A DNA stretch of 64,000 bases from Anaerobacillus isosaccharinicus (GCF_001866075.3 NZ_CP063356.1:62001-126000), one strand, 5' to 3'; counted from the stretch's first letter, positions 11,832 to 22,069 are shown. The notes: generated by a model from the sequence alone, not told the origin. Made by a program: numbers and translations.

Positions 11832-12770
11832 ATGGGAGAGTTATTTTCTTTATTTGCAGTTTATATAGCAATTTTTCTTTTCGGTATGACGGTAATGAGA
11901 ACAGGGTTAGTAAATTTATCACAAGATCGTTTAAAAATGACTTTAATGAAAATGACAAGCACCCCTTTAAAAGGGTTATTAGTTGGAACGGTTGTAACAG
12001 CAACCTTACAAAGTAGTTCTGCTGTAATGGTTATGACAGTCGGTTTAGTGGCAGCTGGTTATTTTACGTTTAAACAGTCAATTGGAATCATCCTTGGAAC
12101 GAACATTGGGACATGTTTCACAACGGAAATAATTGCTTTTAGTATTACCTCAGCTGTCATACCGTTTTTACTTATCGGCGTTATTTTATTAAACACAAGA
12201 AAACATATCGCCTATTGTTTAGGCTGCGTTTTTTTTGGAATTGGCTGTATTTTTGTTGCCATGCAAGGTTTAGAAAAGTTAGCCTATCCAATTGCATCAA
12301 TACCTACCGCCTATAATTTTTTGCAATTAACTAATGAACACAATTTAATAGCCGTTGGCGTAGGTGCTGTTCTTACTGCTTTAATACAATCAAGTACTGC
12401 GACTACGGCAATTGCCATGGGATTTATGAGTGATGAGATCTTGGCTTTACCTGCAGGAATTGGAATTATCTTAGGGGCAAATATCGGTACATGTTTAACT
12501 GCTTTTTTAGCGAGTATCGGTGCTAGCAGACCTGCTAAACTCGTAGCGTTTGCCCATATTTGGTTAAATATTATTGGCGTACTAGTTTTCTTCCCGTTTA
12601 TAGGTTGGTTAGGGTCGGTATCGGCAAGCTTAACGAGTTTACCTAACCTCCAGTTAGCACATGCTGGAACAATCTTTAATGTCATCTCTTCCATGGCTGT
12701 TTTACCATTTGTAGCACTATTTTCAGCATTTATTACAAAGTTGCATGGGAATGTAAAATTTAGAATGTAA
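11832..12770 (+). CDS. yqeW: Na+/phosphate cotransporter family protein YqeW
   Basis: A polytopic membrane protein of the NptA/PF02690 family, predicted to couple sodium and phosphate movement. The 312 aa contain the two inverted family repeats with QSSSAV(M) near residue 62 and QSSTATT near 187, each followed by a GTNIGT / GANIGT motif. The ATG at 11832 has GAGGTGA at 7 bases; the longer upstream reading has no family match. It is the only plus-strand gene between rpsU and deoC. Its last codons (GNVKFRM) and stop are made from a 7-bp tandem repeat array. Confidence 0.9.
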   Translation: MGELFSLFAVYIAIFLFGMTVMRTGLVNLSQDRLKMTLMKMTSTPLKGLLVGTVVTATLQSSSAVMVMTVGLVAAGYFTFKQSIGIILGTNIGTCFTTEIIAFSITSAVIPFLLIGVILLNTRKHIAYCLGCVFFGIGCIFVAMQGLEKLAYPIASIPTAYNFLQLTNEHNLIAVGVGAVLTALIQSSTATTAIAMGFMSDEILALPAGIGIILGANIGTCLTAFLASIGASRPAKLVAFAHIWLNIIGVLVFFPFIGWLGSVSASLTSLPNLQLAHAGTIFNVISSMAVLPFVALFSAFITKLHGNVKFRM

Positions 12771-12863
12771 AAAGTAAAATGTAGAATGTAGGAATGGTTT
12801 TTAAGTGTTGCTTCGAAGCATTTGCTTTCACCATTCTACATTCTGAATTCTACATTCTACATT
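12750..12863. repeat. Heptamer-array palindrome, copy 1
   Basis: The left arm has six 7-bp units of the AATGTAG type in tandem (12750-12791). The right arm has four units of the complementary CATTCTA type (12832-12863). Between them lie an inner GAATGGT / ACCATTC stem and a GCTTCGAAGC hairpin, so the whole element can fold as a long stem. The left array runs into the end of yqeW and supplies its stop codon. Confidence 0.85.
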
Positions 12864-12891
12864 AAAAAAGTGAGCCTAAGCTCACTTTTTT
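12864..12891 (-). terminator. Intrinsic terminator of deoC
   Basis: An AAAAAGTGAGC / GCTCACTTTTT hairpin lies at the stop codon of deoC. It is symmetric, so it may also stop transcripts coming from yqeW. Confidence 0.8.
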
Positions 12892-13561
12892 AATATGCTG
12901 CGTCTGATTTTTCACCTTTGACGATAGAGATGCCCGCACTCGCGCCAATTCGAGTCGCTCCTGCTTCTACCATAGCTAGTGCGGTTTCACGGTCACGCAC
13001 ACCACCTGAAGCTTTTACACCGATGTTAGGACCAACTGTTTTTCTCATTAATGCTATGTCAGCCATTGTTGCGCCACCTGTTGAAAAGCCAGTTGATGTT
13101 TTTACGAAATCTGTGCCGGCCTTTACTGCTAACTCACAGGCACGAACTTTCTCTTCATCAGTTAATAAAGAGGTTTCAATGATTACTTTAGTTAGAGCTT
13201 TTCCCTTAGCCGCCTCAACTACAGCGCGAATATCTTTTTCTACTAAATCAAAGTCTTTGTCTTTAAGTGCTCCAACATTGATAACCATATCAACTTCAGT
13301 TGCACCATTTTCAATTGCGTTTTTTGTTTCAAATGCTTTTACATCAGAAGTAGTCGCCCCAAGTGGAAAGCCAATAACCGTACAAACTTTCACTTCAGTT
13401 CCTTTTAATATTCCCGCTGCTTTATGTACCCATGTTGGATTAACGCATACAGAAGCAAAATTATACTCTTTTGCCTCATTTGCCAACGTAATAATTTCTT
13501 CTTCTGTAGCATTGGCTTTTAATAGTGTATGATCTATCATTTGAGCTAACTGTTCACTCAT
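12890..13561 (-). CDS. deoC: Deoxyribose-phosphate aldolase
   Basis: A class I aldolase that splits 2-deoxyribose 5-phosphate into acetaldehyde and glyceraldehyde 3-phosphate in deoxynucleoside catabolism. The 223 aa show the TIM-barrel signature with the Schiff-base lysine in the FVKTSTGF segment (about residue 152) and the second lysine in GVKASGGVR (about 181). The N-terminus has the typical IDHTLLK. The ATG follows AAGGAAGGGG. It is flanked by terminators on both sides and is probably monocistronic. Confidence 0.97.
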   Translation of the reverse strand: MSEQLAQMIDHTLLKANATEEEIITLANEAKEYNFASVCVNPTWVHKAAGILKGTEVKVCTVIGFPLGATTSDVKAFETKNAIENGATEVDMVINVGALKDKDFDLVEKDIRAVVEAAKGKALTKVIIETSLLTDEEKVRACELAVKAGTDFVKTSTGFSTGGATMADIALMRKTVGPNIGVKASGGVRDRETALAMVEAGATRIGASAGISIVKGEKSDAAY

Positions 13562-13653
13562 TATTAATCCCCTTCCTTTTTAGTTGTACGTACATCTCTT
13601 ATAGAATATCACTGTTAAAAAGAAAATACTATGACTATTTCTGACCTTTTTAT

Positions 13654-13691
13654 AAAAAAAACTCCTAGCGAGAGTTCCTGCTAGGAGTTAG
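13654..13691 (-). terminator. Intrinsic terminator of the heat-shock/mtaB operon
   Basis: A stem AACTCCTAGC / GCTAGGAGTT is followed by a run of eight T on the minus strand, just beyond the mtaB stop. Confidence 0.85.
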
Positions 13692-13693
13692 AT

Positions 13694-15037
13694 TTAACTA
13701 TTTAATACTTTTTCATGCACTTCTTCCTCAATGACTCGAACGAATTCTCCAACATTTAAAGGGTAGCCAGCTTTTGCTATTTTAACCTTTACTAGCTTAC
13801 CAATCATATCATCAGAGGCTAGAAACTTTACTTTAAGATAATTATCAGTATAACCAATAAAGTAGCCACTTTCCTGATCATCACGATCTTCCGGTATGAC
13901 CTCTAATACTTCTCCTTCAAATTGTGAAGCATATTCTTTTGCTAGTTGGTTAGAAAGTTCAATTAGTTTGTGAACTCGAGTAGTTTTTACTTCTTCATCT
14001 ACTTGCTCATCCATTCTAGCCGCCGGCGTCCCAGTTCGTTTTGAATACGGAAAGACATGTAATTCTGAGAACTTATGTTGTGCAATAAAGTCAAACGTTT
14101 CTTGGAACTCTTCATTTGTTTCACCTGGAAAACCTACGATAACATCACTCGTAACAGCAAGTCCTGGTAATGCTTCTTTTAAACGCTCTAAGCGCTCTGC
14201 AAAGAATGCCATAGTATACTTCCGACGCATTCTCTTTAAAACAGTGTCAGAGCCTGATTGTAGTGGAATATGGAGGTGGCGAACAATTTTTTCAGAAGCG
14301 TTAATTACTTCAATAACTTCGTCTGAAATTTGACTAGCCTCGATAGAAGAAATTCGAATTCGCTTTAATCCTTTAACTTCTTCTAATTCTTTTAATAAAC
14401 TAGCTAAGCTATAATCCTTCATATCCTCACCATATCCACCTGTATGGATTCCAGTAAGAACAATTTCCTTGTAGCCAGCTGCAACTAATTGATTTGCTTG
14501 TTTAATAACTTCTTTTGGCTCACGAGAGCGCATTAGGCCTCTTGCCCACGGAATAATACAAAATGTGCAGAAGTTATTGCAACCTTCTTGGATTTTCAGG
14601 GAAGCACGGGTACGATCTGTAAACGTAGGTACATCTAATTCCTCATAGATACGTGTTTTCATGATATTGCCTACTGCGTTAATTGGTTTTCGCTCTACAT
14701 TATATTGTTGGATATAATCAAGCATCTTCGTACGATCCTGAGTACCAACAACAATATCAACACCAGGGATGTCTAAAATTTCTGCAGGAGATGTTTGAGC
14801 ATAACAGCCTGTAACACAAATAACCGCATCAGGATTTCGTCTAATCGCCCTGCGAATAATTTGTCTACTTTTTTTATCTCCTGTATTTGTAACAGTACAT
14901 GTATTGATTACATAAACATCGGCTATAGATTCAAAATCTTTCTTTTCATAACCGCTTTGTTGGAATAATTGCCAAATTGCTTCAGTTTCATAGTGATTAA
15001 CTTTACAGCCTAGTGTATGAAATGCAACTGACGCCAT
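13694..15037 (-). CDS. mtaB: tRNA (N6-threonylcarbamoyladenosine 37) methylthiotransferase
   Basis: A radical-SAM methylthiotransferase (YqeV in B. subtilis) that converts t6A37 to ms2t6A37 in tRNA. The 447 aa carry an N-terminal MTTase domain with cysteines in HTLGCK, NTCTVT and VTGCYAQ, a radical-SAM domain with CNNFCTFC (about residues 146-153), and a C-terminal TRAM domain. The ATG at 15037 has GAGG 8 bases upstream; the ATG at 15043 abuts the ribosome site. It follows rsmE with the ends nearly overlapping. Confidence 0.95.
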   Translation of the reverse strand: MASVAFHTLGCKVNHYETEAIWQLFQQSGYEKKDFESIADVYVINTCTVTNTGDKKSRQIIRRAIRRNPDAVICVTGCYAQTSPAEILDIPGVDIVVGTQDRTKMLDYIQQYNVERKPINAVGNIMKTRIYEELDVPTFTDRTRASLKIQEGCNNFCTFCIIPWARGLMRSREPKEVIKQANQLVAAGYKEIVLTGIHTGGYGEDMKDYSLASLLKELEEVKGLKRIRISSIEASQISDEVIEVINASEKIVRHLHIPLQSGSDTVLKRMRRKYTMAFFAERLERLKEALPGLAVTSDVIVGFPGETNEEFQETFDFIAQHKFSELHVFPYSKRTGTPAARMDEQVDEEVKTTRVHKLIELSNQLAKEYASQFEGEVLEVIPEDRDDQESGYFIGYTDNYLKVKFLASDDMIGKLVKVKIAKAGYPLNVGEFVRVIEEEVHEKVLNS

Positions 15038-15042
15038 ACTCA

Positions 15043-15795
15043 TCACCTCAACATCTCAAAATGATATGAAACTGCACCTAAAAAATACATAGCGGCAGTT
15101 TCTGTTCTTAATATTCTTGGTCCAAAAGAGCAGGAAGTAAAACCCATCTGTTCTAGGACCGTTATTTCATCAATAGTTAAGCCGCCTTCTGGACCGACTA
15201 CGACTAAAATAGAATTTCCAACTTCAGCTTGTCCTAGAGCAGCAGCTAAGTTTTTCATTTCGCCTTGCTTTGCTTTTTCCTCGTAAGCAACAATTTTAAT
15301 GTCGTAATGTTCACTTTCTTTCACTAACTGCTTGAAAGATAAGCTATTCATTACCTTTGGAACAATTCTACGGTAGGATTGCTCAGCAGCCTCTTTCGCA
15401 ATTTTTCCTAACCGCTCTATTTTCTTCTGCCCTTTTTTTTCATCCCACTTTACAATCGAACGTGTTGCCTGAAAGGGAATAAATGCGGTTGCCCCAAGTT
15501 CTGTTCCTTTTTGGACAATTAACTCTAGTTTATCACCTTTTGGAAGTCCTTGTGCAACGGTAACTTTTACCGGAAGTTCTGTGTCTTCAGTTAAGATTTT
15601 GAGAACAGTCCCATTTATTTCGTCGTTGGTAATGGCGACGATTTTACATTGTGCGACTATACCGTCCTCATTTATACAGATTAGTTGATCGCCTTGCGAC
15701 ATTCTCATTACTTTACTAATATGCTTTACATCTTCTCCAGTAATTGAGAAGTGTAATTCTGTTAACTGATTATTAGCAATAAAATACCTTTGCAC
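15043..15795 (-). CDS. rsmE: 16S rRNA (uracil 1498-N3)-methyltransferase
   Basis: A SPOUT-class methyltransferase that modifies U1498 in the decoding region of 16S rRNA. The 250 aa have an N-terminal PUA-like domain and the C-terminal knotted domain with VVGPEGGLT (about residues 200-208) and the LGPRILRTETA-type motif (FGPRILRTETA, about 224-234). The start is a GTG after GGTGGTG. It sits between prmA and mtaB as the sixth gene of the hrcA operon. Confidence 0.96.
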   Translation of the reverse strand: MQRYFIANNQLTELHFSITGEDVKHISKVMRMSQGDQLICINEDGIVAQCKIVAITNDEINGTVLKILTEDTELPVKVTVAQGLPKGDKLELIVQKGTELGATAFIPFQATRSIVKWDEKKGQKKIERLGKIAKEAAEQSYRRIVPKVMNSLSFKQLVKESEHYDIKIVAYEEKAKQGEMKNLAAALGQAEVGNSILVVVGPEGGLTIDEITVLEQMGFTSCSFGPRILRTETAAMYFLGAVSYHFEMLR

Positions 15796-15864
15796 AAAAA
15801 TACACCACCAAAAGTAATATTTTCACAGTAGAGCTGTTAGAGATGCGATAAATCTTATATTGGG

Positions 15865-15940
15865 ATGAATTTCATCATTACTAAAAACGAGCCATATCAA
15901 ACTACTTAAGTTGGCGATAATATGGAATTATGAAATTCAT
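15865..15940 (+). repeat. 76-bp palindromic intergenic element, copy A
   Basis: The element is bounded by ATGAATTTCAT (15865-15875) and ATGAAATTCAT (15930-15940), and contains GAGCCATATCAAACT and ATATGG. It fills the rsmE-prmA gap. Similar elements in the reverse orientation fill the prmA-dnaJ and dnaK-grpE gaps. Confidence 0.75.
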
Positions 15941-15949
15941 TAATCGACA

Positions 15950-16894
15950 CTAGTTATTTATTTTTTTGGCAATAAAAGCTACCCAATCTTCCATCTCAAG
16001 AGTTTCTTCAATGATAAACCCGTTTTCTAGTAAAGCATTTTGAACTTCATCTTTCTTCGCACTAATAATTCCAGAAGTAATAAATGTTCCACCCATCTTT
16101 AGTAAAGAACATGCATCACCAACGAAGCGTAAGATTACTTCCGCTAATATATTAGCAACAATTAGATCAACTTCACCAGTAACTTGCTCTAATAAATTGT
16201 TCTGTTTTACCGAAATAATATCATCCACTTTATTAAGATTTACGTTTAACGTCGCACTTTGTACAGCAACTTCATCTAAATCAAGAGCTAAGACTTGTTC
16301 TGCTCCAAGCTTTGCAGCAGCAATACTTAACACGCCAGTTCCCGTTCCAACATCGATTACCTGATCCTTGGCTTTGATTTTCTTTTCAATTGCTTGAATG
16401 CAAAGAACTGTTGTCGGATGTGTTCCTGTCCCAAATGCCATTCCTGGGTCAAGTTCAATAATACATTCGTCCTCACTTTTTGGAATATATTCTTCCCATG
16501 TTGGAGTAATTGTAATGTACTTTGATATCTTAACTGGCTTATAGTACTTTTTCCAAGCGGTCGCCCACTCTTCTTCGTTTACTTCGCTAATTTTCACTAT
16601 GTTATGACCTACATCTATTCCAAACTCTAGCAAACCGTTGATGGCTTCTTTAATGCCCTCAACAGTTTCACCTAAAAAGCTACTGACTTGAAGATAAGCC
16701 TTTACAATAACTCCATCCTCAGGGTAATCGGTAGGAGAGAGTTGGTAGATTTCACCGAAATGATCTTCCCTTTCCTTCACAAGTTCTTGGGGATCTTCAA
16801 TAACTACCCCGCTCGCCCCTGCCTCATGCAAAATATTACATACAGGTTCAACCGCCTCTTGTGTTGTATGAATACTAAATTCTGACCATTTCAT
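15950..16894 (-). CDS. prmA: Ribosomal protein L11 methyltransferase
   Basis: PrmA trimethylates ribosomal protein L11. The 314 aa show an N-terminal substrate-recognition domain and a class I SAM-binding Rossmann fold: [14 protein letters not shown] (about residues 146-159), [15 protein letters not shown] (about 176-190) and IVANILAEV near 244. In Bacillaceae prmA follows dnaJ in the hrcA operon, as here. The ATG is preceded by a weak GGGG-type site. Confidence 0.96.
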   Translation of the reverse strand: MKWSEFSIHTTQEAVEPVCNILHEAGASGVVIEDPQELVKEREDHFGEIYQLSPTDYPEDGVIVKAYLQVSSFLGETVEGIKEAINGLLEFGIDVGHNIVKISEVNEEEWATAWKKYYKPVKISKYITITPTWEEYIPKSEDECIIELDPGMAFGTGTHPTTVLCIQAIEKKIKAKDQVIDVGTGTGVLSIAAAKLGAEQVLALDLDEVAVQSATLNVNLNKVDDIISVKQNNLLEQVTGEVDLIVANILAEVILRFVGDACSLLKMGGTFITSGIISAKKDEVQNALLENGFIIEETLEMEDWVAFIAKKINN

Positions 16895-16935
16895 TTGAAT
16901 ACCAACCCCATCTTTTAAAAAATTAAGAGACTTTT

Positions 16936-17009
16936 ATGAATTTCATATTTCCATATTCTTCGTCATTTAGATACTGAGTTTGATATGGGTCGTTTTTGGA
17001 TATGAAATA
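16936..17009 (-). repeat. 76-bp palindromic intergenic element, copy B
   Basis: On the minus strand this contains GACCCATATCAAACT and AATATGGAAATATGAAATTCAT, closely matching copy A. It lies between dnaJ and prmA. Confidence 0.7.
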
Positions 17010-17016
17010 CACTCAC

Positions 17017-18138
17017 TTAGTCATTAAAACTTTTAAACGCCCGCTTCACCTTTGAAAAAAAGTTTTCGCTTTGTTCGTCTTGTGCTTGAGTTCCAGTTAT
17101 ATCGCCAAATTCTCTTAGTAATTCTTTTTGTCGTTCTGAAAGATTTTTCGGTGTAATCACACGGACCTTAATATGTTGGTCTCCTTGACCATAACCGCGT
17201 ACATTTGGAACTCCCTTACCTCTAAGCCTAAAGTTCGTACCAGTTTGTGTTCCTGCAGGGACTTTTAACTTGATTTTACCTTGTAATGTCGGAACCTCAA
17301 TTTCATCACCTAAAGTTGCTTGAACAAACGTAATTGGCATTTCACAATATAAATCATCACCATCACGTTCAAAGAATTCATGTGGCTTTACATTAAAGAC
17401 AACAAATAAATCTCCTGGAGGTCCACCATTTACACCTGCTTCACCTTGACCAGACATGCGCATTTGTTGACCACTATCAATACCTGCTGGAATTTTAACA
17501 TGGATTTTTTTACGCTTACGGACTTTCCCTTTGCCGGCACAAGTTTTACATTTATCTTTAATGAATTTACCTGTACCTTCACAATGGTCACATACTCTTC
17601 TATTTACAACTCTACCAAACGGAGTATTTTGTTCAACGTTTAATTGGCCTGAGCCATTACAGTGTGAACATGTTTCAGGCTTTGTTCCTGGCTTAGCACC
17701 GCTACCAAAACAAGTTTCACACGTTTCTTCGCGAGGAATTTCTATATCAGTTTCTTTCCCAAAAACTGCTTCTTTAAACTCCAATGTCATTGTATACTGT
17801 AAATCCGCTCCTTGTCTTGGGGCATTAGGATTTCTCCTTGAACCACCACCACCAAAGAACATATCAAAAATGTCACCGAAACCACCAAAGTCAGCTCCGC
17901 CACCACCAAAGCCTTGATTTGGATCAGTATGACCGAATTGATCATAGTGAGCTTTCTTTTGTGGATCGCCTAATGTATCATAAGCTTCTTTTACTTCTTT
18001 AAACTTCGCCTCTGCATCCGGTTCTTTATTTACATCTGGATGATATTTACGAGCTAGTTTTCGATATGCTTTTTTCACTTCATCTACAGATGTGTTCTTA
18101 TCGACACCTAACACATCATAATAGTCACGTTTACTCAT
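17017..18138 (-). CDS. dnaJ: Chaperone protein DnaJ
   Basis: The Hsp40 co-chaperone that delivers substrates to DnaK and stimulates its ATPase. The 373 aa contain the J domain with HPD (about residues 33-35), a Gly/Phe-rich linker (about 72-105), four zinc-binding repeats ([32 protein letters not shown]) between about 140 and 205, and C-terminal peptide-binding domains. The ATG at 18138 has GGGAGTGGG upstream. It is separated from dnaK by a terminator-like hairpin. Confidence 0.98.
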   Translation of the reverse strand: MSKRDYYDVLGVDKNTSVDEVKKAYRKLARKYHPDVNKEPDAEAKFKEVKEAYDTLGDPQKKAHYDQFGHTDPNQGFGGGGADFGGFGDIFDMFFGGGGSRRNPNAPRQGADLQYTMTLEFKEAVFGKETDIEIPREETCETCFGSGAKPGTKPETCSHCNGSGQLNVEQNTPFGRVVNRRVCDHCEGTGKFIKDKCKTCAGKGKVRKRKKIHVKIPAGIDSGQQMRMSGQGEAGVNGGPPGDLFVVFNVKPHEFFERDGDDLYCEMPITFVQATLGDEIEVPTLQGKIKLKVPAGTQTGTNFRLRGKGVPNVRGYGQGDQHIKVRVITPKNLSERQKELLREFGDITGTQAQDEQSENFFSKVKRAFKSFND

Positions 18139-18249
18139 TGAACCCACTCCCGAATTTATTACATAACGAATATCTTAACACTATCCCTAAAAAATGTGAA
18201 GCATCTGGATGTTATTGTCGCCCCTGTTTTTATACATCCTTAATGCGGA

Positions 18250-18287
18250 AAAAAGTCAAAGCCTATAGCGGGACTTTGACTTTTCCT
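18250..18287 (-). terminator. Hairpin between dnaK and dnaJ
   Basis: An AAAAGTCAAAG / CTTTGACTTTT stem with a 13-nt loop and a T-run on the minus strand. It looks like a partial terminator inside the chaperone operon and could lower expression of dnaJ and downstream genes relative to dnaK. Confidence 0.7.
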
Positions 18288-18297
18288 AAAATTACCT

Positions 18298-20139
18298 TTA
18301 TTTCTTTTCTTCTTCTTTTACTTCTTCATATTCAGCGTCAACAATATTGTCATCAGTTGCTTGTTCTGTGCCTTGACCTTCTGCTCCACCTTGAGCAGCC
18401 TGTGCTGCTTGTGCCGCTTGTTCATAAAGTTTTACAGATAAAGCTTGCACTAACTCTTGAAGCTCATCTTTAGCTGCTTTAATCGCTTCGATGTCAGTTC
18501 CTGCTAAGGCTGTTTTTACTTTTTCTTTAGCTTCGTTCGCTTTCGCTACTTCAGCTTCATCAACCTTACCTTCTAGATCTTTTAACGTCTTTTCTGTTGT
18601 GAAAACTAAATGATCAGCTTCGTTACGAAGATCTACTTCTTCACGACGTGCCTTATCCGCTTCAGCGTTTGCTTCAGCATCTCTTACCATTTTTTCAATT
18701 TCATCATCACTAAGACCAGAAGAAGATGTAATTGTAATGGATTGTTCTTTATTTGTACCAAGATCTTTTGCTTTAACATTAACAATTCCGTTTGCATCGA
18801 TATCAAACGTAACTTCAATTTGCGGAATTCCACGTGGTGCTGGTGGGATATCTGATAATTGGAATCTTCCTAACGTTTTATTATCAGCTGCCATTTGGCG
18901 CTCACCTTGAAGAACATGAATATCTACCGATGGTTGATTGTCACTAGCTGTTGAGAACACTTGTGACTTACTTGTAGGAATAGTTGTATTACGATCGATT
19001 AACTTCGTAAACACTCCACCCATTGTTTCAATTCCAAGTGAAAGCGGAGTAACGTCTAGTAATACAACGTCCTTAACTTCACCAGTTAAAACACCAGCTT
19101 GAACAGCTGCACCTAAAGCAACTACTTCATCAGGGTTAACTCCTTTATGAGGATCTTTACCAGTTAACTTTTTAATTGCTTCTTGAACAGCTGGAATACG
19201 AGTAGATCCACCAACAAGAACAACTTTATCAATGTCACTTGGCGTCATTCCTGCATCTTGTAGAGCTTGACGAGTAGGTCCCATTGTACGTTCAACAAGA
19301 GAGCTAGAAATCTCTTCGAATTTTGAACGTGACATCGTTACTTCTAAGTGTTTTGGACCGCTTGCATCAGCAGTAATAAACGGTAAAGAAATTTGTGTAG
19401 AAGTTACACCAGATAAATCTTTCTTCGCTTTTTCTGCAGCATCTTTTAAGCGCTGTAGGGCCATTTTATCTTTTGAAAGATCAATTGAATTTTCCTTTTT
19501 GAATTCTGCTACTAAATAATCAATAATTACTTGGTCAAAATCATCTCCACCAAGTTTATTGTCTCCTGATGTTGCTTTTACTTCAAAGAAACCTTCTCCT
19601 AATTCAAGGATTGATACGTCAAACGTACCTCCCCCTAAGTCAAATACTAGGATTGTTTGATCTTCTTGCTTTTCAAGACCATATGCTAATGCTGCTGCAG
19701 TTGGCTCGTTAACAATTCGTTCAACTTCTAACCCGGCAATTTTACCAGCGTCTTTTGTAGCTTGACGTTGTGAATCATTAAAGTATGCTGGTACTGTAAT
19801 TACTGCTTTTGTTACTTTTTCTCCTAAATAAGCCTCTGCATCTTCTTTTAACTTCTGTAGGATAATTGCCGAAATTTCTTGTGGCGTATATTGCTTGCCT
19901 TCTACTTCTTCTTTATGATCCGTTCCAATATGTCGCTTAATAGATTGAATTGTATTTGGATTAGTGATTGCTTGACGCTTTGCAACCTCACCAACTAAAC
20001 GCTCCCCATTTTTAAAAGCAACAACAGATGGTGTTGTTCTATTTCCTTCTGGATTTGGGATAACTACCGCTTCCCCACCTTCCATTACAGCTACACAAGA
20101 ATTCGTTGTACCTAAATCGATACCAATAACTTTACTCAT
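18298..20139 (-). CDS. dnaK: Chaperone protein DnaK
   Basis: The Hsp70 chaperone. The 613 aa begin [18 protein letters not shown], with the ATPase domain up to about residue 355 ([16 protein letters not shown] phosphate loop near 170), the substrate-binding domain, and a helical lid ending in the disordered acidic [13 protein letters not shown] tail. It belongs to the HrcA/CIRCE-controlled operon downstream of grpE. A Gly/Ala/Gln-rich stretch precedes the tail, typical of Gram-positive DnaK. Confidence 0.99.
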   Translation of the reverse strand: MSKVIGIDLGTTNSCVAVMEGGEAVVIPNPEGNRTTPSVVAFKNGERLVGEVAKRQAITNPNTIQSIKRHIGTDHKEEVEGKQYTPQEISAIILQKLKEDAEAYLGEKVTKAVITVPAYFNDSQRQATKDAGKIAGLEVERIVNEPTAAALAYGLEKQEDQTILVFDLGGGTFDVSILELGEGFFEVKATSGDNKLGGDDFDQVIIDYLVAEFKKENSIDLSKDKMALQRLKDAAEKAKKDLSGVTSTQISLPFITADASGPKHLEVTMSRSKFEEISSSLVERTMGPTRQALQDAGMTPSDIDKVVLVGGSTRIPAVQEAIKKLTGKDPHKGVNPDEVVALGAAVQAGVLTGEVKDVVLLDVTPLSLGIETMGGVFTKLIDRNTTIPTSKSQVFSTASDNQPSVDIHVLQGERQMAADNKTLGRFQLSDIPPAPRGIPQIEVTFDIDANGIVNVKAKDLGTNKEQSITITSSSGLSDDEIEKMVRDAEANAEADKARREEVDLRNEADHLVFTTEKTLKDLEGKVDEAEVAKANEAKEKVKTALAGTDIEAIKAAKDELQELVQALSVKLYEQAAQAAQAAQGGAEGQGTEQATDDNIVDAEYEEVKEEEKK

Positions 20140-20160
20140 TGACTATTCCTCCTATATAAA

Positions 20161-20228
20161 ATATGTAATTTTTTAAATAAATTTTCCATATTTTTTCCAC
20201 TAAATCACTTAGTTTGATATGGCTCTAT
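20161..20228 (-). repeat. 76-bp palindromic intergenic element, copy C (degenerate)
   Basis: The minus strand reads GAGCCATATCAAACTAAGTG and then AATATGG, as in copy A, but the terminal inverted repeat has decayed. It fills the gap between grpE and dnaK. Confidence 0.6.
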
Positions 20229-20806
20229 TGGCTAACTTTAACCATAGTTGGTCTAATAACACGGTCTTTTAATTTGTAACCTTTTTGAAGTTCTTCAATA
20301 ACTTGATTTGGTTCATGCTCGTCACTTTCAACTTGCATGACAGCTTGATGATAGTGAGGGTCAAAACTTTGACCTACAGCATGAATCGTTTCTAGACCTT
20401 CATTCTTTAAAGCATCTGTTAACTGGCGATAGACCATTTCCATTCCTTGTAATAAGCTCTTCGCATCATCACTATCAACTTTAACCGCTAAAGCACGATC
20501 AAAGTTATCGATAGCTGGTATTAACTCTTCAATAAGGCTTTGCGCTTTATATTTGGCAGCCGCTTCCATATCTAACCTCGTTCTACGACGAAAGTTATCA
20601 TAATCCGCTTGCATACGCAATAAACGGTTATTTAATTCTGCAACTTCGGTTTGAAGGACTTGAATTTGTTTTTCTTCCTCTGTTAAAAGCACTTCTACAG
20701 TCTCTTCCGTGTCTAGTTGTTCTGCATCGGCAACATTATTGGCTTCTTCCGCTTCATTTTGAACTTCTGTTGTTTCATCATTTACATGTTGTTTTGCTTG
20801 ATCCAA
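20225..20806 (-). CDS. grpE: Nucleotide exchange factor GrpE
   Basis: GrpE releases ADP from DnaK. The 193 aa have an acidic, disordered N-terminus, a long coiled coil (about residues 45-110) and a C-terminal beta domain with the family signature ending near [11 protein letters not shown]. The start is TTG, preceded by GGAGGTG with 6 bases spacing. It is the second gene of the hrcA operon. Confidence 0.97.
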   Translation of the reverse strand: MDQAKQHVNDETTEVQNEAEEANNVADAEQLDTEETVEVLLTEEEKQIQVLQTEVAELNNRLLRMQADYDNFRRRTRLDMEAAAKYKAQSLIEELIPAIDNFDRALAVKVDSDDAKSLLQGMEMVYRQLTDALKNEGLETIHAVGQSFDPHYHQAVMQVESDEHEPNQVIEELQKGYKLKDRVIRPTMVKVSQ

Positions 20807-20883
20807 CTATTTCACCTCCCTAACATGATAACTACTTCTAGAGAATGTCCAATCATGAACATGCTCCACTATATTTAAAATCT

Positions 20884-20918
20884 TCCACGATCATCATAAT
20901 AACTAGATAATCGTGGGA
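20884..20918 (-). other. Hairpin in the hrcA-grpE gap
   Basis: CCACGAT (20885-20891) and ATCGTGG (20911-20917) form a 7-bp stem with a ~19-nt loop and no downstream T-run. It lies in a 170-bp gap inside the operon and could be a transcript-processing or stability element. No gene was seen in the gap. Confidence 0.4.
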
Positions 20919-20975
20919 AAATAAACGACTAATAGACAGACTATAAATTTTTTCACTCTTTGTCAATATTACCCA

Positions 20976-22013
20976 TTACTTATTTCTTTGATACAAATTA
21001 GTTAATGTGTTTGTCATCCCTTTGGATAAATAATCCAAAACAGCAATGGTGCGACTATATTCCATACGAGTTGGCCCGAGTATGCCAATCGTTCCTAAGT
21101 GTTTACCATCAACTGTATAAGTAGATGTAATAACACTACAATGATCAATGGCTTCTAGGTTATTTTCTTGACCAATCTTCACCGTAATCCCTGAATTTTC
21201 TGAGCGGAAAATTTGATGAATTAGTTGCTTTTCCTCAAACATTTCAAGCAGTTGTCTAACTTTTTCAACATCTCGAAATTCTGGCTGTGAAAAGATATTT
21301 GTTTTCCCACCAAAGAAGACTTGATCATTTTTTTCTTGTTTGAACGATTGCTCTAACATTTGCATCATGTCTTTATAGTTAGTGATGTGCATCTTAAGCA
21401 ATGTACCAACTTCAGAGAAGATCTTCCCTCTAAGCTCTAGCATTGAGACCCCTTTAAGACGTTCATTTAAAATATTGACCATCATTTCAATATCCGCTAA
21501 TTTCAATCCTTCTGGAATCGTAATCGCTTGTTTTTCAACATGGCCAGTATTCGTAACGATAATTGCAACGGCTGAATCTTGTGTAAGAGGAATAATTTGC
21601 AGATGCTTTAATGTTGTTTCAAAAACTTCTGGTCCTAAAACAATTGAGGTGTAACTCGTTAAATTTGATAAAATTTGCGCCGATTGTTCAATCACTTGTT
21701 CAACTTCATGAATTTTTTGAACAAATAACGATTTAATATCAACAATATCGGACTTTTGTAAAATCTCTTCTGGTGATAATAAATGATCTACATAATAACG
21801 ATAACCTTTTTGTGAAGGTATTCTTCCTGCAGAGCTATGTGGTTTCTCTAAAAAGCCAAGTTCTTCTAAATCTGCCATCTCGTTTCGGATCGTGGCAGGA
21901 CTATAGGAGATATCGTCTCTTTTAGAAACACTTCTAGAACCAACTGGTTCTGCAGAACGAATGTAATCATCAATAATTGCTTTTAAAATTAGTAACTGTC
22001 GCTCTGTCAACAT
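20976..22013 (-). CDS. hrcA: Heat-inducible transcription repressor HrcA
   Basis: HrcA binds CIRCE and represses class I heat-shock genes; GroEL promotes its folding. The 345 aa have an N-terminal winged-helix domain (about residues 1-75, with LTERQLLILKAIIDDYI and the SPATIRNEMADLEE recognition region) and a GAF-like dimerisation domain. The ATG has GAGGTGA upstream. A perfect CIRCE lies 16 bp before the start, so the gene is autoregulated. Confidence 0.98.
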   Translation of the reverse strand: MLTERQLLILKAIIDDYIRSAEPVGSRSVSKRDDISYSPATIRNEMADLEELGFLEKPHSSAGRIPSQKGYRYYVDHLLSPEEILQKSDIVDIKSLFVQKIHEVEQVIEQSAQILSNLTSYTSIVLGPEVFETTLKHLQIIPLTQDSAVAIIVTNTGHVEKQAITIPEGLKLADIEMMVNILNERLKGVSMLELRGKIFSEVGTLLKMHITNYKDMMQMLEQSFKQEKNDQVFFGGKTNIFSQPEFRDVEKVRQLLEMFEEKQLIHQIFRSENSGITVKIGQENNLEAIDHCSVITSTYTVDGKHLGTIGILGPTRMEYSRTIAVLDYLSKGMTNTLTNLYQRNK

Positions 22014-22028
22014 AATTTATCACCTCTG

Positions 22029-22055
22029 TTAGCACTCTCTTGTGTTGAGTGCTAA
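22029..22055 (-). promoter_or_regulatory. CIRCE operator of the hrcA operon
   Basis: TTAGCACTC, 9 bases, GAGTGCTAA: an exact match to the CIRCE inverted repeat bound by HrcA. It lies between the promoter and the hrcA start codon. Confidence 0.98.
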
Positions 22056-22069
22056 TTACTAACAATAAT

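Noticed and set aside
12918..13532. 204-codon plus-strand reading frame opposite deoC
   Set aside because: It is a shadow of deoC on the other strand; long antisense frames are common opposite conserved genes.
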